Positions 50,401 to 59,698 of a stretch of 64,000 nt of DNA are shown piece after piece. This DNA comes from Chaetorhynchus papuensis (taxonomy: Eukaryota; Chordata; Aves; Passeriformes; Rhipiduridae). The notes under the pieces were generated by a model that was given only the letters and a program-made list of their open reading frames with translations, searched no databases and was not told the DNA's origin. The position numbers and the translations under genes were made by a program. Numbering within the stretch: the stretch's first letter is position 1; every line of letters starts with the position of its first letter. The stretch spans positions 124,001 through 188,000 of the forward strand of contig VWYX01000881.1 in the NCBI GenBank assembly GCA_013396525.1. Direction: 5' to 3'.

Positions 50401-52477
50401 GTGTACTGTGGCTGACCTAAAAGCTGCCCTAAAAGTTACGACGTCAATCAAGTAGCCAGAGCTTTCTGTACAGTCTATTCTTCCTTAAAGTGTACATAAA
50501 CTCTAAAAACTGCTAAATATTTTGGGCAGGGTGTTGCATTTCTTTCAAAAGATTTTGATTTTAACTGGCAAAATAACTAACAGCTTATGATCTTCACTCC
50601 AGCCTCTGTGCCTCTTTGTTGTGCTAACCTTACTGAATCCTTTATCTTCAAGAATATTTCCTTTAGTGACTTAGAATAATGTATTTTTCTCCTGTGTCAC
50701 CCCCAACACCAAAATCAGCACCCCAGTTCCACAGGGAGTTGAAAAGGAATTTTCTTAAAATTCATGAAAATGCAAACCATTTGCATAAGAAATCATCATC
50801 ATCACCACTATAACTTAAGATTACAACTTCTGGAACAGAGGCCCAGGACAGTAAAAGATAATTGGACTGGACAAAATAAAATAAACTCCAGTCTCTGTTG
50901 CTAAAGTAGAGGGCTGAAAGAATTGTCTGGATAGAAGTCTAAAGAATCCTCTCCTGACTGGGAAGCTATGGTCAGGAGCCTCAAAGGGGGCTTGGACCAT
51001 TAGTGGTAGAGAAGAGAAGCAGTGAAGAGACAGTGGGATTTTCTGGAAGCTTTTGGTGGCCTTTGGTGTTCAAGGAGGGTTTCAGGAGGTGACCAAGTCT
51101 ACGAGGGCTATGATAGTACAAGCCAATAGCTCAGCAAAAACAGTGGAAGCTTACAAGCACCTGAGGATAGGAACTGTAGGAGGCAGAGGTTAGATGTTGT
51201 GTGAGAGGTTGGGGGACATCCTTCAGGTCACCTCAAACCCCACAGTCCCCCTTCCTCCTCTGAAGGGGGTCTCCAAAATGAGTGTCTATTCTTCCACAGG
51301 AGGAGATCGTATTGATCCATATGACTCTCCACAGCTCCTGTCAAAGAAGTAGCAAGGGCTATGGCTCTACTGCTTTACTGTGCAGGAGCAAGGGCAAGGC
51401 AGAGCTACACTGGTGATTTTGGCTACTGGAAGATGGAGAGAATAACTGCTGTGACTGGGAGAGGCTGCTTTTCAGCAGCTGCCACACGTGTTGACAACCC
51501 ACAGCACTTGTCAACCAGAAACTTGAGCTGAGGATAGTTTATCCAGACACACTCCAGCTCTTTCAGCAAGATAGGCAAGATGGGGTAGAAAGTTAGGTAG
51601 GCTTTATTACCTTCTTTTGAAAAGAAACCTCACTGTTTTGCAACCCTGGGCAATTGCTTACTTCAGAACCTCTCATTCAGTATCTAAAGTAACTCTGTGG
51701 CAAGAGAAGATCAGCAAGGAAGCTGTACTGGGTAGCGTAACAGGCTTCTGAGCTGGATAGATGCCTAATTGCTACCAAGTTTTTAAAAGCAAGTCAAACA
51801 TCTTTTTTAGTTGTTTTCCCTGCTACTCAGCTGATACCCTTCCTTTCAGGTTATATTTGTTGAGAAGGTCACTGTTGGTATCCAACTTATCACTTAAAAA
51901 CAAAAGCTTTCAAACAAAATTGCATCTATTTAAAGATAGTGAACTACCATTAATGAAACCATAGAAAAAAGCAAGCCAAAACATCAGTGCTCTACACAAA
52001 CGCGCAAATAAAGTTACGTCCTAAAACATCCTTGTTTAACGTACTGTGCTTAACAGATGAGTTGCAGCGCCTCTGCTTAGGGTTGGAAGAGAAAGTACCC
52101 TGCGGTATGAAGCCACTGGAATGAAGGACAGCAAGCCCCAGCAACGCCGGAGGCCGGCTGCTGGGAGGAAACAGGGGTGGACAGGCCGGTCAGCACCCCA
52201 AAAAAACAGGTGACAGTCGCACGATCCGCTCAAACACTCCTAGCTCCGACCAGGGCCAGCCTGCCGGCACATCAGGGTGGGAAAAGTGATTACTCATGCC
52301 GCCGGAGAAGAGGGCAGCGGGAGCGGGGCCGAGCTCACGACCCCTCCGAGCCGGGCTCCGCGCTCCTACCTGAGGGGCCGCGAAGGCGGCGGCGGGCGGC
52401 GGCCCGCGGGGACGCGTCTCCTCCTCCTCGGGCGAGTCGTCCAGCAGAACTTTGCTGCTCTTGTTGAGCTTCCACAT
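27994..52477 (-). CDS. TDRP: TDRP, testis development-related protein (complete coding region, three exons)
   Basis: The coding region is complement(join(27994..28339, 30491..30594, 52370..52477)): 108 + 104 + 346 = 558 nt, or 185 residues plus TGA. It starts MWKLNKSSKVLLDDSPEEEE and continues through GASFRGWKEVTSMFNKDDEQ, KKPDEIEGWEPP, GWEDETKGSTKYTNLASSGN and GRLVSIRRQSKGNLTD. These are the conserved blocks of TDRP (formerly C8orf42/INM01), and the length equals the human protein as I recall it. The protein is hydrophilic, has no membrane segment, and carries a basic C-terminal stretch (SIRRQSKG). It is reported in testis and linked to spermatogenesis; its biochemical role is not established. 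The reading frame is intact with canonical splice sites. The order FBXO25 (+) then TDRP (-) matches human 8p23.3. Confidence 0.95.
28340..30490 (-). other. TDRP intron 2
   Basis: The intron is AT-rich. It holds a short (CCAA)n run at about 28687-28707 and otherwise no recognised repeat. Overlapping ORFs at 29792-30199 on both strands are mildly GC-rich intron and match nothing I know. Confidence 0.75.
30491..30594 (-). CDS. TDRP: TDRP exon 2
   Basis: The acceptor reads TTCTCTGTGTAG and the exon begins VQGASFRGWKEVTSMFNKDD, then EQQLLAGCKSPKSKG. It ends two bases into a Gly codon at a strong donor (GG|GTGAGT). The block FRGWKEVTS-FNKDDEQ is the most conserved part of the family. The 104-nt length keeps phase with exons 1 and 3. 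Confidence 0.95.
31437..31735 (+). mobile_element. CR1 LINE 3' fragment
   Basis: The sequence is in CR1 sense and fairly intact: GGCAAGGGCATGTAGTAACA, AGGAGGAATGGCCTTAAGC, TTAGATTAAACATTAGGAAG, GGCACTGGCACAGGTTGCCC, TTCAAGGCCAGGTTGGATGG. It ends with GGAACTAGATGATTTTTAAG and AACCCAAACCTATCATCT, the normal 3' terminus. It is antisense to TDRP. Confidence 0.92.
33670..34030 (-). mobile_element. CR1 LINE 3' fragment, reverse orientation
   Basis: It starts with the complement of the CR1 tail (AATTCATAGAATTGCACAGC, GGAAGGACCTCTGGAGACCA, TCTAGTCCAACCCTACTGCT) and continues through CTCCACAGCTGGAGAATCCA into the TTGTGCCTATTGCCTCTTGC segment. Divergence increases to the right, and the boundary near 34030 is approximate. 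Confidence 0.88.
34058..34109. repeat. Short tandem duplication, about 26-bp unit
   Basis: CCCAGAGAGTGTATCTATAC is followed after a few bases by CCCAGAGAGTATATCTATAC. The two copies differ by one base, indicating a recent local duplication next to the CR1 fragment. Confidence 0.75.
36900..37850 (-). mobile_element. CR1-type LINE fragment with a broken reverse-transcriptase region
   Basis: The minus strand encodes recognisable pieces of a CR1 reverse transcriptase. At 37601-37783 is MEPDELHLWVLRELVEEVAK, then SGEVPTDWKMKNLTPIFNKG, the family's pre-catalytic block. At 37084-37404 come HGFDRWITQWIRNWL, WRPVMSDIPEGSGLG and ASWREGMSPRG-like remains. The pieces are in different frames, the catalytic Asp-Asp motif is not seen (the matching region is replaced), and the element is 5'- and 3'-truncated. 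It is a dead copy in TDRP intron 1, in the same orientation as TDRP. Confidence 0.88.
37946..38345 (-). mobile_element. CR1 LINE 3' fragment, reverse orientation
   Basis: It begins AAATCATAGAATCATTTAGG, TTGGAAAAGACCTCTGAGAT, CATCGAGTCCAACCTGTGAC, the complement of a complete CR1 3' end. It runs through CACCTCCAGGGATGGTAACT, CTCTGGGTAGCCCGTTTCAA and TTGAGGCCATTTCCTCTTGT to the CAAGCTGAACACCCCCAGCT segment. This is a separate insertion from its neighbour at 36900-37850, because it carries its own 3' terminus. Confidence 0.92.
43857..43876. repeat. (AC)10 microsatellite
   Basis: Ten uninterrupted AC units in TDRP intron 1, a likely length polymorphism. Confidence 0.95.
44064..44432 (+). pseudogene. 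Lys/Glu-rich 122-codon open frame antisense to TDRP (possible gene relic)
   Basis: The frame is ATG-initiated and reads like a hydrophilic protein: STPQTLLNNLVIGEGKVKKK, then HSGNHKPESQPLEAGNIPKT, then NTDWEEEITLPDHHLKIQLT. It stays open across a 17-base A run (44199-44215) that encodes five lysines. There is no clear acceptor before it or donor after it. Its composition resembles the Lys/Glu-rich middle part of ERICH1, the usual neighbour of TDRP, but the similarity is only of composition. Chance or another gene relic cannot be excluded. Confidence 0.2.
46870..48180. other. Purine-rich (G/A on +) block in TDRP intron 1
   Basis: Over about 1.3 kb the + strand is strongly enriched in G and A (for example GAGGCTGGAGGGGAGGAGGG and GACAAGAAGGAGGAAGAGCA), unlike the flanking AT-rich intron. 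An A29 run interrupts it. No ORF of note and no repeat family I recognise; an old transposon or a noncoding transcript is possible. Confidence 0.4.
47453..47481 (+). repeat. A29 homopolymer
   Basis: An uninterrupted run of 29 A preceded by a few AAT units, inside the purine-rich block of TDRP intron 1. It could be the poly(A) tail of a retroposed sequence. Confidence 0.95.
49445..49460. repeat. T16 homopolymer
   Basis: A run of 16 T in TDRP intron 1, after GGGTTTTTGTGTTGGGC. Simple repeat. Confidence 0.9.
49751..49990 (+). pseudogene. ERICH1-like fragment antisense to TDRP (tentative)
   Basis: The 79-codon frame starts with a Lys/Ser/Asp-rich part (HKSKSKHDDSGSSSLLPNDV) and then reads KAGLLNLLKSTQTNYLDFGS. 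The segment LN-x-LKSTQ-xx-Y resembles, from memory, the conserved C-terminal stretch of ERICH1 (KA-x-x-ILNFLKSTQ-xx-Y). ERICH1 is next to TDRP in mammals, which makes a relic or inverted piece here plausible. The frame has stops directly upstream and ends ILLFLMR then TAA, and no good acceptor precedes it. The remaining ERICH1 exons were not found. It could be chance; the match covers only about 25 residues. Confidence 0.28.
52370..52477 (-). CDS. TDRP: TDRP exon 1 (coding part)
   Basis: The exon encodes 36 residues, MWKLNKSSKVLLDDSPEEEE to AAAFAAPQ, with an acidic run followed by an Ala/Pro-rich tail. The donor is CAG|GTAGGA, phase 0. The ATG at 52475-52477 has a good context (CCCGCCATGT). 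The frame is open further upstream, to another ATG at 52688-52690, but the conserved family start is MWKL, so the downstream ATG is chosen. Confidence 0.93.
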
Positions 52478-52610
52478 GGCGGGCGCGGGGGCGGCCCCGC
52501 TGCGCCCCGGCAGCGAGCGGGCCGAGGCGGGAGCGGGCGCTGCTCCACAGCCCCGGCCGGGGCGGCTGCGCTCGGCAGGGCTGTCACCCCGGCGGGGGCT
52601 CCCGGCCGGC

Positions 52611-52641
52611 AGGGAGGGAGGCAGGGAGGCAGGGAGGGAGG
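52611..52641 (+). repeat. GGGAGGCA/GGGAGG repeat, G-quadruplex candidate
   Basis: Consecutive AGGGAGGGAGGCAGGGAGGC units with many G3 runs, about 135 bases upstream of the TDRP start codon on the opposite strand. Likely within the 5' UTR or proximal promoter. Confidence 0.7.
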
Positions 52642-52740
52642 AGCAGCCTGGCGGCGCCGGGAGCCCGCCCCCCGCCACCGCCTCGCCCACCGGCCTGCGG
52701 ATGGAGCCGGGGGTGCGGACGGTCGGCCCGCGGCGGCGGG

Positions 52741-52786
52741 GCGGGCAGGGCAGGGCAGGGCAGGGCAGGGCCGGGCCGGGCCGGGA
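52741..52786 (+). repeat. (CAGGG)n then (CCGGG)n pentanucleotide repeat
   Basis: Five or six GGGCA units are followed by three GGGCC units. The G3 runs on the + strand meet the usual G-quadruplex pattern. It lies about 265 bases upstream of the TDRP start codon, in the CpG island. Confidence 0.85.
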
Positions 52787-53209
52787 GCCGCCGCCCCCCG
52801 CCGCTCCTCACCTGCCGCCGCTCCCCGCCGGAGCCGCCGCCGCCCGCGGCCGCCGCGCCGCCGCCACTGCCATGTTTGCGGGGCGGGGGCACGGGCAGGG
52901 GGGGCTGCCCGTCATCACCGCGGCAACAGCGCCGGGCCCGCCGGCAGCACCCCCGCCTCGCCCCGCAGCCTCCCGCAGCCACGGCAGGGGGTCCCCACGA
53001 TAAGGACCCGCCGAGCGCCGATGCTGTGGAGGGTGCGGATGGCGCTGCCCGGCCAGCGGTGGCAGCAGGATGTCTGTGAGGCTGACGCGGGGCACTCTGA
53101 GGTGAAGCTGGACCTGTCTGGGTGCTGGGAGTAGCGGCACCCGCAGAGCGCCATAGGTGGCCCAACAACTGTGCAAATGGTCCTGGCGCACCCACCGTGT
53201 ACCCTGCCC

Positions 53210-53425
53210 GTGTGCCTGCCAGTGTACCCACCCGGGTACCCACCTGTGTGCCTGCCACTGTACACACCTGTGTGCCTGTCAGTGTACCCACCCGGGTACC
53301 CACCTGTGTGCCTGCCAGTGTGCCCACCCGGGTACCCACCTGTGTGCCTGCCAGTGTACCCACCCGGGTACCCACCTGTGTGCCTGTCACTGTACACACC
53401 TGTGTGCCTGCCAGTGTACCTACTG
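53210..53425. repeat. Minisatellite built from 12-bp modules
   Basis: The array is made of 12-mers: GTGTGCCTGCCA, GTGTACCCACCC, GGGTACCCACCT and the variant CTGTACACACCT. They combine into four 36-bp units and two 24-bp units, with a partial 24-bp unit at the end (36-24-36-36-36-24-24). Because 12 is a multiple of 3 and no module contains a stop in either strand, all six frames are open and give VPT/VPA, CQCTHPGTHLCA and GTQVGTRVGTL-like repeats. This is a repeat artefact, not a gene. It sits about 0.7 kb upstream of the TDRP start codon. Confidence 0.95.
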
Positions 53426-56400
53426 CTTTGCCACCCACGGAGCCACCGTGTACCCCCGCGGGTCACCGGGGGTGCAGAGCCAGCCTCCCAGCCTGGACCA
53501 CGGGCCTGCTCCCCGTGACCCGCGGAGCCCTGCAGCCCGGGTGGAAATGCCTGGTGCATCCAGCTGGAGTCCAGTGAGTGCCAGGAGCTCCCAGTTTGAT
53601 GGCTGAATGATCCAGATTTAATGCCCTGTGTACCAGCTGGTATTTTCATCGATTCTTAGTTTTCAGACAGATTTGCTAGGATACTTTTCCATTAAAATCC
53701 CCACCTAAGCACTCCTTTATCCATTATTTTGATCTGTGAGATATGGTGAGATGTCCAAATAACTGGGAAACTATTCTAAAACACCTTTTTTGGTTGTTCT
53801 CTTGCTTAACGCTGCTATGATTTCAGTAGTGAAAGGCCATAACACTCAAGGATCCCTCATGACAGACTTGCAAGTCTTGCTGGGACTGTCTGATCCCTGC
53901 GGGGCTGAGCAGCAGCAGCGCTTGGCTGAGGGTGATTTTGGCTGCAATGTGCCCCTACCTGCTTAACCGGAACAGGGTTCACCCCGGGGCAGGAACACCA
54001 GCTCCTGCAGGCCACTTGCTCCGTGTGCTGCCTGCTGCCTTTAGCTCCCATCAGTGGCATAATCCACAGATCCGAGATTTGCAAATCAATGAGAAAACTA
54101 CTCTTCTGTCATAAAATGTCCTATGTACTAAGCTAACCTCAGAGGCATCATAGTTTTAACTATAGACTCTCTTTTGTACTGATTCAGGATTTCTGTAATG
54201 ACTTAGGAATGCTGTGTAGCTAACTATAATTTGTAGCTAACTCCACAAAAGATACATTCACTTCACTTGGACCTGTAACCACAGAATTTACACCAGCGCA
54301 GTTTTAACCCTCTGTCTTGAAAATGAACTTCACAAAATTATATTGATGAGCATAAAGCAAGTGCACAAGTGTTTGAAGGACTCTAAAAGCCTTTAGTTTT
54401 ACCATAAGTTTTCAAACAAAGTCTTCTTTATCTAATTTTCAATCTCTTCTCTTGCAAGACTAAAAGCTACTAAAAAGTGAAGCACAGAATTTCCTTTCAC
54501 ATCTTGCTTGCATTAATATTAACCAAATCTCAAGAGGGTAGGAGACAAAAACACATTCTCGGTTATTAAAGACAGATCAGGTTTAGCATGGATTTCCTCT
54601 AGAAGGCCAAGTCAATTTATAACTAGTTCTTTAACCTCTCACTCTTTCAAATTTATAAACAAAAATATTTCTAAGTTTTATTGGCACATGTTTGTGTAAT
54701 GCTCAGTAGAAGACAACCATTTTATTTGATTTGAGTTCTGTACTTAGACCTTGAAAAGATCAAATAAGTAATTAGTCACCATGTGACCCTACTATTTTAA
54801 TCCAATGCCTTCCTTATGCAATTTTTCTTATGGCTGTCTGAAATACCAACTCTACCATTAGGCTTAAATCCTGAAAATACTTATGATTCTGCTCAGTTTT
54901 GGTCTCACTAAGAAATTCACACAGCATTCCCAATACACACAAAATTAACTACATGCCTTTGGTCTTTTTTATTTTTATTCATTTTGATTTTTTTTTCCCC
55001 TTAGGTTTTCTCCTCAGATCTTGAACTTCAGTGTGAAAACTTGGCTTTACTTTGGTCACTGAAAACCAATCCAGTTGACTTTAGAGAGGGGAGAATTTCA
55101 GTTCACATTTTCTATTTATCTTCAAGACTCCAGGGCATGGCTGAGCACTATCTCATATTCTTCTGAGAAGAATATTATTTTCTGCTGATCTGTTCTACAG
55201 ATTTGGGGTTATAAATTTATTATTTCCTTTTAAAATTAATTATATACAACTAATCAAATTTGTTTTTCCAGAGCAAGAAGCTGACATCTGCCGACTGGAT
55301 CTGCCTAGGGCAAAAAAGAATACAAAACACTTAAAGTTTCTTCCTCTAAAAAACTATATTGTCATGCGTCCCTAAGGTGTATTCAGGGGAAAGCTGTGAA
55401 ATCCTGTTTGAGAAACTTCTTGCGTGCTATTTAAAATGCTGTGAACATCTTTATAAATATCATTATGAGAAAAAATTGATGATTCCTCTTCTGAACTCTG
55501 ATCCTGCCTCCCTTAAGGGAGCACAGAGCTGGGGAAAAAAGTGAGAGAAGTAACAGAAAATGCAGCCTTTGTCTCTGACTCCCAAGGAGGACTGAGCTGT
55601 TTCGAAAGCAAAGCCAGACAACATGGTTTTAGCAGGCATTTCATGACCTGGCAAAGCATTATGCTGATGAAAAATGTGTTTCTCCTTTCCTCTTTTATTC
55701 CAAGCTCCGACCCAGGAGAGAAAAGGATGGAGTTATTTTGCTGGCCTAAACCAGGCTCTCAGGAGACAGAGAGCAAACATGAGAAAAGTGAAGAGCAGTA
55801 AGGAGATGATCCCCTGTATCATACCAAGTCACTCCATGACACTTGGTGGCTTTAATGTACATCAGTGACTGCAGGCTGCAGGACCTTTGGGTATTACCAG
55901 GCTTTCAGGTACATGCACAGTGGTTTCAGGTATTGGAACCCCAAGAGCTCTCAGCATTTGCCTTTCAAATGCCAGTTACTATTTGTGGCATCTCTCATTC
56001 CTCTGTGTGACAATCAGTATCTCATGTGGGGGTCTGTCGCCCTTCCTGACAGACTAACCTTGCTATGGCCGCCTGAACACAGCTGCAGTGCTGCTGTGCC
56101 AAGCAAGAAGCAAAACCAAACCCACGTTGTGCTGGAGAGGACACATCCACCAGTGCTGCTGCCCCTGCCAACCTTCTCAGCTGCACTTGGTACTCAGAGC
56201 TTAGCCAGGCTGCTGGAGAGCACCGCTAGCAAGACGAGATTCACCACTTCCAGCAGTGTTAGGCACACACCACGAGCATTAGGGAGACATCCCTCTCCCC
56301 CTTCAGGGGGCCCGTTGTTAGCCATTTCATGGTGAAAACTGTCTTTACAGCCCTGTGCCAGAATACAGCATAGGCACTGGAGTATCTGTATATCCTTTCC

Positions 56401-59251
56401 TGGATTCCTACCCCCATGTGTTTGTCACTTTCTGGGCACTGATAGTGCCAGCGTCCCAGTCTGGAATTTATCTCATGGAAGTTTAAATGCCTAGATGTCA
56501 TATATCGGTTATTCTCCCTTTCTGACTTGTGGAGAGAAACAAGTGTTGTTTTGCCTTTTTCATCTTAGCACTCTGGAGTGTTTACTGTGGACATCTACCT
56601 GTAACTCTATCAAAGGTCACAAAAATAAGCAATGCCAAGGCTATGTCTTTTGAACTGTAGAAAGGGAGGAAGGTTCAGCAACTAGTAATACCAGAGTTCA
56701 GGGAGGGCAAAACTTTCTTCTTCATGTTTTCCCCCATGCTTCCTAGCAGTTCCCTAGCCAACTTCAAGCTAAAACATATGGGATATGTATGAGAAAATAC
56801 ATATTGTGTGATACAATACACAATTTTTAGGAGTATGATTTCTGGATGACTACAGTTCATGAGTTCTGCAAGTCATCACAATGTCCAAGCTCATTCAAAT
56901 GCAACACTTACATTTCACTTACATATACATAGGTGCATAAGTCACATTTATTACAGAAAAGCTGTAATTTGTAAAAGGCTGCATTCTACTCTTTTGGGAT
57001 TTTAGTGTAATTCTCATTTAAACCAAAATGTAAATATAGCTGGTTTAGGAGCCAGAAAACACCCCATGATGGTTTAACCTTCTTTTCTAAATTCTTAAGG
57101 CTTACCAATAGAAAGGTGAGGTCCAACCCTACAAGGGAAAGGAAATATTCTGTCTGTAGCTAAACTCCATTCTTATTGATAACAAAACCACTTTTTTTGA
57201 AAGACTGACATGTATAGGAAAGCTGCTTGGCATATTACTTAGTCAATGTAGACCTTTGCCAAAAGAAAATGTCTGAGAGAGAAAAGCAAAATACTTTTGG
57301 AAAATAGACTTATTTAAAAAATTAACAGCTGGTTGAATCATCTGTAAGTCAGTTCAAAAAATACCAAGAATCCTAGAGGAAGCAGATTACTGTGTGCAAA
57401 TACATGCTAAATTAATTTATACTTTGTCATTACGATTTATTATAGAGATTTTATGTCCCCGGGGACGACACTGCAAAAATAGAAGAAGGCCAGAACTCAT
57501 GACAAAGACTCTTAGACATGGAAAAATACTGTTATGAAGATAGATTAACACTGTGCTTTAAACCAGAAATAAATACGAGGAAATGGAATAAATGTACACA
57601 GAAAAAGACTGGAAAGGTGGATAGAACTAATAGAATTGCCTCTTCTGATCAGATATAAACAAGGAAGCATCCATTTAGACAAAAGATAATGCATTTATAA
57701 CTGAAAAAGGAAATAGTTGTTTTTCAGCTGTGTAATTGCACACTGTGCGAATTCATTTCCAAAGAATGTCACTGAAGTTGTATTCAAGAAACAGGAACTT
57801 CATGAGGATAACAAGAACATCAGGTAGCACAAGTAAGCCCAAAAAAGCTAATAGTATTAGCCTCAGGTTGCAAGGGATATGCTAATTTTCACAAGCAAGA
57901 TTTTAATACAATGAAAATATATTCCATTATTTTCCACTGCAGGATTTCTTGCTGTAATGTACATCAGTACATTGGCAGTGTCCTCTATGGGAAACAGAAT
58001 ATTAGATAAAGCACACCACTACCTAACCTCTCTGACCTTACATCACTTTTTTTTATAAGTCTTTTCAAAATTTTTTCCTAGACAAAAAAAAGTTAAAATG
58101 AAATGACCTGAAACAGTGCTGTTCTCTGCAACATGTACACTGCATAGAAGTGCACTCAGAAGATTGCAAGTACTAAAATTTCATTGTCTGCATGAAAGAA
58201 ATGTCATAATCCAAAGTGGGCGAAATTCTCCGTTCTTTGAGGCATGCTAAATTTTATATTATGTTCATCACAAACTTTTTTTCAAGATCTAGTGCATTTA
58301 CAACTTTTTATTACCAGAATCTAATGAAAATGAAAAATTGGGAGATTAACTTCTGAATATTTAAGCCACAGAGTGTGTGGTTCAACTCATGAGAATACTC
58401 TCATGAGTGTGCCCACTCACTCCAGAAGAGTAAATGTAATCAAACATGCATCATCCTGTAGAGTACTTGGTGATCTGTTTTGCAGGAGTAGTAAAGAGTT
58501 AAACCTAATGAAACCTCCCTAGAATTTTATTTAAGTCATCAGTAGAACTTTGATTGCAGATCAGGCCTTCTCTACCTGGTGGAATGGTGATCTCAGCCTG
58601 AGATATTTTCATGGATATACCAGCACTCCAAACAGGCAAAGCTCTACAGGTGGGGCCTTTTGTTTTGTAGTTCCACAATTATCTGAGGGAAAAAAAGGTG
58701 CTCTGGGGGGAGAAGGGGGACTGATTTGCCCCCACACAGCTGTCAGAGCAGCAGCTCTGACCATGAGTGGTACCTCTGGACTGTGGGAGTCTGCCAGGCT
58801 ATAGCAGACATGTCCTCGGTTTTCTTTGGAGATCCAGTTCTCACCTGTAGTTCTGATCCAAATTTACAGCACGAGGACCCTGAAGAGTGCAAGGCTCACC
58901 TCCAAGTTCTCTTCTTGCTCAGAGCATTGTGAGGCCATTAGACACCAAAAAAATCTCAAAAAAGATGGACAGAAAAGAGGGATTGGCAAAGAAAAATGTT
59001 AGAGAAACATTCCAGTTCAGTGCTTATTCTGTTGGTTAACATCAGCAGTGGGAAGATAACAAAGGAAACTACTTAATGTGAAGGGGGAATCTCAAGGCAC
59101 TGGCATATGACTCTCGTGGGACCAATTATTCCTCAAGTATTTCTCAGTGATGCAGTGAGCACATAAGCTCTTACTAGACCCTGCAGGAAGGAGCAAAATT
59201 TTTAATTAAGTCCTGTTTTAACCATGTTAGCTGTCTTTCTCTCTTTTAGAG
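53426..59251. other. Upstream flank of TDRP, no recognised gene
   Basis: This is mostly AT-rich, with slightly GC-richer patches at 53850-54080, 55860-56340 and 58550-58930 that hold ORFs of 75-156 codons without recognisable domains. A stop-free stretch after a strong acceptor-like tract at 55005-55163 is discussed in the findings. No CR1 copy was recognised here. ERICH1 exons, expected in this direction by analogy with mammals, were not found on the minus strand. Confidence 0.55.
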
Positions 59252-59515
59252 CCAGGTGCTAGCCCAACCGTAACCAAACCTTCAAGCCCTTTAAGCAGAA
59301 AAGGCTGGAGGAAAAAAAGAAATCCAAGGAGAACAAGAAGTGATTCCAGAGGACAAAAAAAGATTAAAAGGAAAATGTGTGAGTGTGTCAGACTCAAAAG
59401 TAGATTGATGGGCACTGGAGGAGGGCAGCCCCCAACAACATCAGTCACTCCTGGAATGTGTCCAGGGAAGCCATGGTTGCTGCCCACCAGCATTCCCCTT
59501 GTCAGCATGAGAAGA
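59252..59515 (+). pseudogene. Possible Myb/SANT-like (Harbinger-derived) domain fragment
   Basis: After an acceptor-like tract (CTTTCTCTCTTTTAG, ending 59249) a frame stays open for 88 codons to TGA at 59516. It is strongly basic (RKGWRKKRNPRRTRSDSRGQ, KKIKRKMCECVRLKSRLM) and then reads GTGGGQPPTTSVTP. A basic helix followed by TGGG-x-PP and a TP motif is typical of the Myb/SANT-like DNA-binding proteins related to Harbinger transposases (NAIF1-type). There is no start codon in this frame before the basic part and the N-terminal helices are missing. A second frame continues with LEDTLTEFVSHGGMKGHFG to about 59624, and an AATAAA follows at 59693-59698. It looks like a frameshifted relic or retrocopy. 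Confidence 0.33.
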
Positions 59516-59692
59516 TGAGGGCCTAGAAGCAGATGATGCAGTTGGAGGATACCCTCACTGAGTTTGTGTCTCATGGTGGCATGAAAGGCCACTTTGGCTG
59601 TAACCAGGAGGAGACTGATGAATAGGTCTTGTGTTTACTGCCCATTGTGTTATAAACATCTCAAGTGATCATTAATGAAAATGTGTTGGAAG

Positions 59693-59698
59693 AATAAA
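59693..59698 (+). terminator. AATAAA after the Myb/SANT-like relic
   Basis: The hexamer lies about 70 bases after the end of the second open frame (59624) and would fit the poly(A) signal of a retroposed mRNA. Isolated AATAAA hexamers are frequent in this AT-rich DNA. Confidence 0.2.

Larger units (their letters stand above)
30595..52369 (-). other. TDRP intron 1, 21.8 kb
   Basis: The long first intron holds four clear CR1 fragments (31437-31735, 33670-34030, 36900-37850, 37946-38345). It also holds an (AC)10 microsatellite, a 29-base A run, a purine-rich block at 46870-48180, and two + strand protein-like open frames (44064-44432, 49751-49990) listed separately. The remainder is AT-rich with no recognised exon. 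Confidence 0.8.
52230..53090 (-). promoter_or_regulatory. TDRP: CpG island and presumed TDRP promoter
   Basis: GC and CpG content rise sharply around TDRP exon 1, in an otherwise AT-rich window. The region contains GC boxes (for example GGGGCGGGGG near 52877), multiple GCC/GGC runs and no TATA box upstream of the ATG, as expected for a housekeeping-type dispersed promoter. Long ORFs on both strands (for example 52277-53134 on +, 52584-53438 on -) arise because GC-rich DNA lacks stop codons. A divergent + transcript from the same island is possible but not shown. Confidence 0.8.

Noticed and set aside
52478..52690. N-terminal extension of TDRP from an upstream in-frame ATG at 52688-52690
   Set aside because: The family starts at MWKL, and the extension is low-complexity Gly/Pro/Ala typical of a translated GC-rich 5' UTR.
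53210..53425. CRISPR-like array
   Set aside because: The units are contiguous with no unique spacers, and the DNA is a vertebrate genome; this is a minisatellite.
52277..53649. Long ORFs (up to 285 codons) on both strands at the CpG island and minisatellite
   Set aside because: GC-rich DNA with few stop codons plus a 12-bp-module repeat explains them. Only the minus frame containing MWKL (TDRP exon 1) has homology.
55865..56335. 156-codon + ORF upstream of TDRP
   Set aside because: A GC-richer patch with no recognisable domain or conserved motif; Ser/Pro/Leu-rich composition is typical of chance frames.
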